Origin: Pectobacterium wasabiae CFBP 3304
Lineage (GTDB): Bacteria > Pseudomonadota > Gammaproteobacteria > Enterobacterales > Enterobacteriaceae
Length of the DNA stretch: 64,000 nucleotides
Reading direction: 5' to 3'
NCBI RefSeq assembly: GCF_001742185.1
Contig: NZ_CP015750.1
Span: forward strand, 3,658,001-3,722,000
Shown here in pieces: positions 55,951-64,000 of this stretch. Made by a program: the position numbers and the translations under genes. Every line of letters starts with the position of its first letter. Position 1 is the first letter of the stretch. A model generated the notes under the pieces. It was not told the origin of the DNA. It searched no databases and saw nothing but the letters and a program-made list of their open reading frames with translations.

Positions 55951-57458
55951 GTGGGAGTTCCTCCAGTTGAATATAAAAGTAGGGTTTCTTCGTCAATGTC
56001 AGCGGCGTCTAGCTCTGCGACAATGCGTCCATCCCATAGCACGCAGATGCGATCGCAGAGTCCGACCAGTTCGGAGAACTCGCCCGACGCATAAATAATG
56101 CCTTTGCCCTGACGGGCGAGGTTGTCAATCAGCGTGAACAGATCCTGTTTGGCCTTGATATCCACGCCTTTGGTGGGCTCATCAAAAATCAGAACCTGTG
56201 CTTCGCTCCGTAGCCACTTGCCGATGGCCACTTTTTGTTGGTTACCACCCGATAGGCGCGCTAGTTTTTGCGCCGGGCCAGTGGTGCGAACCGCAAGCCG
56301 TTCAACGATCTGTTTCGCCCAGCGCAACGCTTTGCCTCGGCTGAATAAGCCCCAACGGGAAAAGCTGTCGGTGGCGGTGATGCTGAGATTCATGGTGACG
56401 GATTCATCAATAAAAATGCCTTCCTTGCGCCGCTCTTCAGGAACCAGCGCCAGACCTTGCTCGACGGATTGATGAGGTGACTGCGGCTTCCAGGGTTTAC
56501 CGCGATATTCTCCCTGCACGATCTGGCAGGGTTCTGCGCCGAACAGCGCTTTACACAACTCGGTTTTACCCGCACCCGCCAGCCCGGCAATCCCCAGAAT
56601 TTCCCCTTTGCGCAGCGTGAGAGAAATATTGTGCAGCAGCGTTTCGTCGTGCAAACCCGTGACCTGAAGCAGCGTTTCGTTTGAAGGCGTGGTACGGCGC
56701 GCTGGGAAGATATCGTCAAGTCGATGTCCCAGCATTCTTTCTACAATTTCCTCGCCGCTCAGCCCCTGCATCGCGCCGCTGCTGACAAACTCGCCGTCAC
56801 GCAGAACGGTCAACGTATCGCAGATTTCGCTCAATTCATGAATACGGTGGGAAATAAACACGATCCCGATGCCCTCTGCCTGTAACCGACGCACCACCTG
56901 GAAGAGACGTGCGCTTTCGGCCTGATCCAGCGGAGCGGTAGGCTCATCCAGAATCAGGAAACGACATTCGTGGGATAACGCGCGGGCGAGCAAAATTTGC
57001 TGTTTCTCAGCCAGTGAGCAAGTATCCAGCCGTTGACGAACATTAAGGTGAACGCCAAGCTGATCGAGCAGCACCTGCGCCTGACGATATATCTGCGGCC
57101 AATTCAGCAGGTGTCCGTCCTGTGCCAACGTGTCCAGCATAATGTTTTCCGCCACGGACAGTGTGGGAACCAGCGCGACATCGACTTCCTGCTGCACCAG
57201 ATGAATGCCGTATCGCTTGGCATCTCGCGGCGAATGGACATCGGCCTGCTTGCCATTGATCAGAATATCGCCCTGATAGTGATCGTAAGCACCCGACAAG
57301 ATCGTCATGAGCGTGGATTTACCCGCACCGTTTGCGCCAGTCAGGGCGTGAATCGAGCCGCCTTCCAGAGTGAAATTAACCTGCTTGAGGGCGTGGAAGC
57401 CAGAAAAGGAGATGGAAATATTGCGCATTTCCAGCCGACTTTGGGAGGTAGAGGTCAT
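55947..57458 (-). CDS. ABC sugar-type transporter ATPase, double domain (RbsA family)
   Basis: A 503-residue protein with two ABC domains. The first has Walker A GANGAGKST, Q-loop, a weak signature (SLAEKQQ) and LILDEPTAPLD. The second has a degenerate Walker A (GLAGAGKTE), a strong LSGGNQQKVAIGKW and VLIFDEPTKGVD, as in RbsA/MglA. No substrate-binding protein is encoded next to it. Confidence 0.94.
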   Translation of the reverse strand: MTSTSQSRLEMRNISISFSGFHALKQVNFTLEGGSIHALTGANGAGKSTLMTILSGAYDHYQGDILINGKQADVHSPRDAKRYGIHLVQQEVDVALVPTLSVAENIMLDTLAQDGHLLNWPQIYRQAQVLLDQLGVHLNVRQRLDTCSLAEKQQILLARALSHECRFLILDEPTAPLDQAESARLFQVVRRLQAEGIGIVFISHRIHELSEICDTLTVLRDGEFVSSGAMQGLSGEEIVERMLGHRLDDIFPARRTTPSNETLLQVTGLHDETLLHNISLTLRKGEILGIAGLAGAGKTELCKALFGAEPCQIVQGEYRGKPWKPQSPHQSVEQGLALVPEERRKEGIFIDESVTMNLSITATDSFSRWGLFSRGKALRWAKQIVERLAVRTTGPAQKLARLSGGNQQKVAIGKWLRSEAQVLIFDEPTKGVDIKAKQDLFTLIDNLARQGKGIIYASGEFSELVGLCDRICVLWDGRIVAELDAADIDEETLLLYSTGGTPT

Positions 57459-57710
57459 GGTCGGTAACGCTCTTGGCGGTTAAGGTCATGAAATAACGGA
57501 AAAGAAAGGTAGCATATATCCCAGAGAATTTAATACCGCTTCAAGTGTTTGAGAGTCGTTGGCTATGAACGAAAAGGCATAAATTAAGTAAAAAAGTTCT
57601 TAAGCTGCCGCAAGCAAGTGAATAAGATGGGATTATCAACAGGGTAGCCCAGCAGCAAACATTAGACGAGAGCCGTGTCCAAGATAAGGGGCGGCGAGGA
57701 AGATTTAAAC

Positions 57711-58799
57711 ATGCACACCACGACAGTTCGCGTACAGGTTGGTCCCGCCAACTATTTCTCTTTTCCCGGCGCTATCGATAAGCTACTGGAGTTTTACCCA
57801 CCGGACGTGCTGAAAAATGCGCTGTGGATCTACGGTGAGCGTGCGATCGCCGCGGCTCGACCTTATTTACCGATCGAGTTCGATGCGCCGTCAGCCCGAC
57901 GCGTTCAGTTTGGTGCACATTGCAGCGAGGGGGAAGTCGCAAAGCTGGTGGCGCAAGCAGGCGAGGCATGTCAGGTCGTCATTGGCGTCGGCGGTGGGGC
58001 AGTGCTGGATACTGCGAAGGTTGCCGCGCGCCATATTGGTGTGCCGCTGGTGGCAATTCCGACCATTGCGGCAACCTGTGCGGCCTGGACGCCGCTGTCC
58101 GTCTGGTATAACGATGCCGGGCAGGCATTGCGCTTCGAGATTTTCACCGATGCTAACCATTTGGTGTTGGTTGAACCGCGGATTATGCTAGCCGCTCCGG
58201 TAGAATATCTGCTAGCAGGGGTAGGGGATACGCTGGCGAAGTGGTATGAGGCTGTTGTTCTCAGTCCCCAGCCTGAAACGTTGCCTCTTTCTGTCCGTCT
58301 TGGCTTACAGACTGCGCTGGATATTCGCAATGTATTATTGCAACAAAGCGCAGCGGCATTAGCCGCCGTCAAGCGTGGCGAGCTAACACAGGATTTTCTG
58401 GACGTCGTGGATGCGATCATTGCCGGGGGCGGGATGGTTGGCGGATTGGGTGAGCGATACACCCGCGTAGCGGCGGCGCATGCGGTTCATAACGGCTTGA
58501 CGGTGTTGCCGCAAACCGAACGTTTCCTGCACGGCACCAAAGTGGCCTATGGCATCCTGGTACAAACTGCCTTGTTGGGTGATCGCGAAACGCTGCGCCA
58601 GTTGAAGGCGGCGTTCAAGGTGTTTGGTTTGCCGACATCGCTGGCTGAATTGGATGTGGATATTCACGATCGCGCGGCACTTCAGGCGGTTATTGCCCGA
58701 ACTTTGCAAACGGGTGAATCTATTCATTATCTGCCGTTGACGCTCAATGAAGACGTCCTGCTGGCGGCGTTTAACACCGTTGAGTTGATTGGGGAATAA
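57711..58799 (+). CDS. hcxA: Hydroxycarboxylate dehydrogenase HcxA-like (YbdH)
   Basis: A 362-residue protein from MHTTTVRVQVGPANYFSFPG; the GTG-started extension of 12 residues is not needed, and the length then equals that of E. coli YbdH. An iron-type alcohol dehydrogenase/glycerol dehydrogenase fold: GVGGGAVLDTAK binds NAD(P), and metal ligands are expected in AGVGDTLAKWYE, AAAHAVHNGL and RFLHGTKVAYG. E. coli HcxA reduces 2-oxo acids such as 2-oxobutyrate. It is divergent from the ABC transporter; a functional link is possible. Confidence 0.9.
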   Translation: MHTTTVRVQVGPANYFSFPGAIDKLLEFYPPDVLKNALWIYGERAIAAARPYLPIEFDAPSARRVQFGAHCSEGEVAKLVAQAGEACQVVIGVGGGAVLDTAKVAARHIGVPLVAIPTIAATCAAWTPLSVWYNDAGQALRFEIFTDANHLVLVEPRIMLAAPVEYLLAGVGDTLAKWYEAVVLSPQPETLPLSVRLGLQTALDIRNVLLQQSAAALAAVKRGELTQDFLDVVDAIIAGGGMVGGLGERYTRVAAAHAVHNGLTVLPQTERFLHGTKVAYGILVQTALLGDRETLRQLKAAFKVFGLPTSLAELDVDIHDRAALQAVIARTLQTGESIHYLPLTLNEDVLLAAFNTVELIGE

Positions 58800-58814
58800 T
58801 CGGGTAGAAAGAGA

Positions 58815-58838
58815 AGGGCGGAGAGTATTCTCCGCCCT
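58815..58838 (+). terminator. Hairpin terminator after hcxA
   Basis: AGGGCGGAGA, loop GTAT, TCTCCGCCCT, a perfect 10-bp stem; a T-run begins 8 bases later. It lies 16 bases after the stop. Confidence 0.75.
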
Positions 58839-58886
58839 AAGGACTATTTTTTATCTTTAAAAACCAGGGCTATTTATCTTCAAAAA

Positions 58887-59099
58887 CTACTGCGTTTTCT
58901 CGTAGGGGAATGAATTTTTTATAAAGTTGGCGTAGTAACGGTACTTCGTCTTGCTTGCCAGCAGTTCTTCATAAATCATGCGTGCTACGCCGCTATAGAG
59001 ATAGATGCTTCCATTGAGTAATTCGACTTCTAACTGACTTTTTTCTGCATCGTATCCGACTGAAAACAACTCTGTTGATGAAACACGTTTTCTCTGCAA
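58887..59099 (-). CDS. KTSC-domain protein
   Basis: A 70-residue protein with a TTG start preceded by GGGAG. The SVGYDAEKSQLEVELLNGSIYLYSGV part and the final YYANFIKNSFPYEK match the KTSC family, named for a Lys-Thr-Ser-Cys segment; here the motif is less exact. Some members occur fused to lysyl-tRNA synthetase or in RNA-related contexts, but the function is not settled. It stands alone between hcxA and gst. Confidence 0.8.
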   Translation of the reverse strand: MQRKRVSSTELFSVGYDAEKSQLEVELLNGSIYLYSGVARMIYEELLASKTKYRYYANFIKNSFPYEKTQ

Positions 59100-59319
59100 A
59101 ATTAATCACTCCCAACATATCAATGCCGCATCCTGACGCTATATCCTCCTCTCGAATGCCATAACTATATCGTGTTATAGCTCGAAGTCTATCGGAGTAA
59201 ATTGCAGCATATCGTTATTAGATCGTGAATAACCAGTAAACGCTCACAGAATTTCTGCTCCGTCGCTTATTTAACAATCTGTTATTCATCGTCGATGAAG
59301 CGGTGTCTCGATCGCACCG

Positions 59320-59964
59320 TTAATCCTGAGCCAGAGCCCGTTGAAAACTTGGCTGGTTTTCTATCCGCGCAATGTATTGTTGGATATGTGGATAACGGCT
59401 GAAGTCCAGACGCGTCTTCGCCAAAACCAGCGGAACTGCCATTTGTATATCGGCCCCGCTGAGCGACTCTCCTGCAAACCAATCTTGTGTACTCAAATGT
59501 TGTTCGATGAACTGAAGTTGCGTCGTGAGCCGCGGCACAATAAAGGCCAGTTCGATGCTTTGCACAATTTTTCGTGCCACAGGGCGGATGAAGAATGGCA
59601 TCGGCGCAGACTCTGTTTTCGTCAATACCAGGCGCATCACCAGCAGTGGCATGAGCGAGCCTTCGGCAAAATGCAGCCAGAAGCGATAATCCAGCAGCGC
59701 TTGCCCGCTCTGTGGGCGAAGCCTGCCGTTGCCGTAAGTCTCAATCAGGTATTCCACAATGGCCCCGGATTCGGCAACCGTTAGTTCGCCATCGGTAATC
59801 ACTGGCGATTTCCCTAACGGGTGAATCTGTTTGAGCGAGGCGGGCGCGCTAAACGTTTTTGGGTCACGCGCGTAGCGAACAATTTCATAGTCAACGCCCA
59901 ACTCTTCTAGCAACCAGGTCACGCGAGTCGAACGGGATTTTTCGAGGTGATGAATCTGTATCAT
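59320..59964 (-). CDS. Glutathione S-transferase
   Basis: A 214-residue protein from MIQIHHLEKSRSTRVTWLLEELG, with AAGGAA upstream; the longer frame adds 12 residues. N-terminal thioredoxin-like GST domain (PLGKSPVITDGELTVAESGAIVEYL, with the ES glutathione-binding pair) and a helical C-terminal domain (WFAGESLSGADIQMAVPL). Which substrates it detoxifies cannot be told. It is downstream of fghA on the same strand after 167 bases that hold a 10-bp inverted repeat. Confidence 0.92.
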   Translation of the reverse strand: MIQIHHLEKSRSTRVTWLLEELGVDYEIVRYARDPKTFSAPASLKQIHPLGKSPVITDGELTVAESGAIVEYLIETYGNGRLRPQSGQALLDYRFWLHFAEGSLMPLLVMRLVLTKTESAPMPFFIRPVARKIVQSIELAFIVPRLTTQLQFIEQHLSTQDWFAGESLSGADIQMAVPLVLAKTRLDFSRYPHIQQYIARIENQPSFQRALAQD

Positions 59965-60058
59965 CAATATTTCCTTTTTTGTTTGTCTTGGTTCTGTCAT
60001 TCAGCACGGGCAGGCGCAATAGTTTTTACTGCGAATTGCTGTAACAGGGAAGGGAGAT

Positions 60059-60089
60059 CGCACTCGGGAACGTTTGTACCCCGAGTGCG
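60059..60089. other. 10-bp perfect inverted repeat between fghA and gst
   Basis: CGCACTCGGG, 11-base loop, CCCGAGTGCG. No T-run follows on either strand, so it may be an operator, an mRNA-end hairpin or a Rho-dependent terminator element. Confidence 0.6.
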
Positions 60090-60131
60090 GTTATCAACTA
60101 GACGAGCATAGCACCTTTATTAGTATCGCTA

Positions 60132-60974
60132 TTATGCGTACAAATAGTGGGCGTGGAAGCGCAGGTGATCTTCGATGAAACTGGCGATGAAGAAATAACT
60201 GTGATCATAACCGGACTGGGTCCGCAGCGTCAGCGGCCATGCATACTGGCTTGCCAGTGCCTCCAATTTTGCCGGTTGCAATTGGTCAGGTAAGAACTGA
60301 TCGCAATCGCCCTGATCGACCAGTAGTGGCAGTTTCTTCTGGCTATTGGCCAGCAGATGACAACTGTCATACTGCAACCACTGCGCTTCATCCTCGCCAA
60401 GGTAAGCGGTAAGCGCTTTACGCCCCCACGGAACCTGGCTTGGGTTTACGATCGGTGCGAATGCCGAGGCCGACAGGTATTTCTCTGGGTTGCGCAGTGC
60501 CAGCATCAGCGCACCGTGTCCACCCATCGAATGCCCACTGATGGACTGACGGCTATTGACGTTAAAATGCTGCTGGATCAACGCCGGTAATTCGCTGCTG
60601 ACGTAGTCATACATCCGGTAGTGTGCCGCCCAGGGAGCCTGCGTGGCATTCACATAGAATCCCGCGCCCTGACCCAGATCGTACCCGGCATCGTCTGCTA
60701 CGCCATCACCGCGCGGGCTGGTATCTGGCATCACCAGCACCAGACCCAACTCGGAGGCAACGCGTTGCGCGCCCGCTTTCGTCGTAAAATTTTCGTCGTT
60801 ACAGGTTAATCCAGACAGCCAGTAAAGCACGGGTGGTGGCGTGTCATCCTGCGGCGGTGGCAGATAAATGCTGAACGTCATAGCGGTGTTCAGCGTCTCT
60901 GACACATGGCGATAGCGCTGTTGCCAGCCGCCAAACATACGGTGTTCTTCCAGCAGTTCCAGTGATGAGTTCAT
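60132..60974 (-). CDS. fghA: S-formylglutathione hydrolase
   Basis: A 280-residue esterase-D family protein with the nucleophile Ser149 in [14 protein letters not shown], Asp in [10 protein letters not shown] and His in [28 protein letters not shown] is family-typical. It hydrolyses S-formylglutathione to formate and glutathione. It lies 39 bases after frmA; together they form the glutathione-dependent formaldehyde pathway. E. coli has two paralogues (FrmB, YeiG); the frmA neighbour argues for the FrmB role. Confidence 0.95.
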   Translation of the reverse strand: MNSSLELLEEHRMFGGWQQRYRHVSETLNTAMTFSIYLPPPQDDTPPPVLYWLSGLTCNDENFTTKAGAQRVASELGLVLVMPDTSPRGDGVADDAGYDLGQGAGFYVNATQAPWAAHYRMYDYVSSELPALIQQHFNVNSRQSISGHSMGGHGALMLALRNPEKYLSASAFAPIVNPSQVPWGRKALTAYLGEDEAQWLQYDSCHLLANSQKKLPLLVDQGDCDQFLPDQLQPAKLEALASQYAWPLTLRTQSGYDHSYFFIASFIEDHLRFHAHYLYA

Positions 60975-61013
60975 CGCTGTACAGCCTCCTTTCTATTTCT
61001 GACAGTGGCGCAA

Positions 61014-63120
<2,107 letters not shown>

Positions 63121-63595
63121 GGTTTTCTCTTTTTGTAATGAACTGCTATCTGATTATTCACTTTTTGTGAAGTGTAGCGGTAAGCCATGCATTTCGCAAC
63201 TGGCTTACACCATGCTGATGCTAAGGCAGCGGAAACCCAGCGAAAGGAAATGTGTTCTGGAGGATGAAAATGACGGCCGTAATTATCATCAGGATTAATA
63301 TCTGGGCGTAGAAAGAGAAGAAAGCGATAAAATGATCGCGGCCTAAATTAATAGCACTGCAATCAACGCTTGCAGCCAATAGGGACATATTTTCGAGGAA
63401 AGAGGGTAGAATGAAAAAATAAGAATAATCACAGAAAAATAAATTTGGATTTACCGCCGATGGAATAGCGGAGGAGAGAAAATAAATAGATAATTAAAAT
63501 AAATAGTTAAATGCATAAGTAAATGCTTGTAACCAAGCAATAGCCAAAAACTATCATCATTCTTTTTTTTGATCGCATTTGTTGATGGGAAAGCG
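63121..63595. other. AT-rich intergenic region upstream of the chemoreceptor gene
   Basis: About 475 bases without a credible gene. One small inverted repeat TGCTTG-TAAC-CAAGCA at 63534-63549. The LysR-gene promoter should be at the left end; nothing else is recognised. Confidence 0.5.
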
Positions 63596-63622
63596 TAAAG
63601 TGCCCGCCCAAAGTGCCGATAA
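63596..63622 (+). promoter_or_regulatory. Sigma-28 (FliA) flagellar/chemotaxis promoter
   Basis: TAAA (63596-63599), spacer of exactly 15 bases, GCCGATAA (63615-63622): a perfect match to the sigma-28 consensus. It drives the chemoreceptor gene starting at 63824, with a leader of nearly 190 bases. Confidence 0.92.
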
Positions 63623-63823
63623 TGATAATGTATGGTAGGAATATCTTATCGTTATTGTAACTAAATGTATCTTTTTGTCATTAAAAGAAAATAACTCTAC
63701 CTAATGAGAGCCTCTGCTCTTCATTAAATGACGTAACACCCGGCGTATTTCCAATTAAAAATGTGCAGCCATGTTGCAGAAAGCGCAGAGGAAAATCGCC
63801 AGATAATTTATAGGAGTTTTCTG

Positions 63824-64000
63824 TGAACTTTTTAAAAAATATCACCATCAGGGCAATGCTTTTAACAATATTGGGGCTGTTTCTGATTGTATGGGGTGGA
63901 GCGGCTTTCTTTACTTCCACGTCATTAAACAGCATGACCAAACTATTGGAATCCGGTGAAACTCAACGTAAGAACGTCGAGATACTGGTAAAAGGCAATG
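63824..64000 (+). CDS. Methyl-accepting chemotaxis protein, N-terminal part (cut by right window edge)
   Basis: A GTG start with AGGAG 6 bases upstream opens NFLKNITIRAMLLTILGLFLIVWGGAAFF, a basic stretch followed by a transmembrane helix. It continues with a helical periplasmic part (TSLNSMTKLLESGETQRKN), as in Tar/Tsr-type receptors. 59 residues are visible. The sigma-28 promoter supports the assignment. The ligand cannot be predicted from this fragment. Confidence 0.85.

Noticed and set aside
63681..63941. Minus-strand open frame of 86 residues at the right edge
   Set aside because: It overlaps the chemoreceptor start antisense; no family features or good start.

Overview
The window is chromosomal DNA of an enteric bacterium, most consistent with Pectobacterium or a close soft-rot relative. 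This rests on gene order and repeat family, because no database search was possible. Most of the right-hand 44 kb follows the E. coli yej-yei gene order (yejM-yejL-yejK, rplY, radD, rsuA-bcr, yejABEF, mepS, lpxT, yeiR, yeiP, setB, fruBKA, nfo, yeiH/yeiE, lysP, cirA). ERIC-type intergenic repeats are interspersed.

Positions 1 to about 20,280 are the late (structural) half of a siphovirus-type prophage, entering from the left edge and ending beside an intact tRNA-Pro(GGG). The order is terminase large subunit (cut by the window edge), small membrane protein, portal, prohead protease, HK97-type capsid, connector and tail-completion proteins, tail tube with an Ig-like domain, tail-assembly chaperones joined by a -1 frameshift site, tape measure, lambda M/L/K/I/J-type tail tip, an unknown protein, and a tail fibre. 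Small accessory genes (a membrane/coiled-coil protein, a lipoprotein, and an opposite-strand gene at the very end) sit among them. Several are next to short intrinsic terminators placed just upstream of the next start codon. Three tandem 11-bp repeats lie between the last phage gene and the tRNA. Integrase, lysis and early genes are outside the window.

Positions 20.4-30.4 kb hold envelope and nucleic-acid housekeeping genes: YejM/YejL, YejK, a DUF1624-like acyltransferase, ribosomal protein L25, RadD, YecH, RsuA, Bcr and YejG. Positions 30.4-41.5 kb hold the YejABEF peptide importer, the MepS hydrolase, the lipid A phosphotransferase LpxT, the GTPase YeiR, the EF-P paralogue EfpL, YeiW and SetB. 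Positions 41.6-53 kb hold the fructose PTS operon with Cra-type operators, endonuclease IV, YeiH/YeiE, the lysine permease and a Fur-box-preceded CirA-like receptor.

Positions 53-64 kb are less conserved: a D-2-hydroxyacid dehydrogenase, an ABC sugar-type permease and ATPase with no binding protein beside them, an HcxA-type dehydrogenase, a KTSC-domain protein, a glutathione S-transferase, a formaldehyde-detoxification pair (frmA-fghA) preceded by a PtrR-like LysR regulator, and the start of a chemoreceptor gene behind a textbook sigma-28 promoter.

Five ERIC-related elements were found. One is roughly doubled in length by two hairpin-rich insertions, and two others look like shortened relatives of that expanded form.
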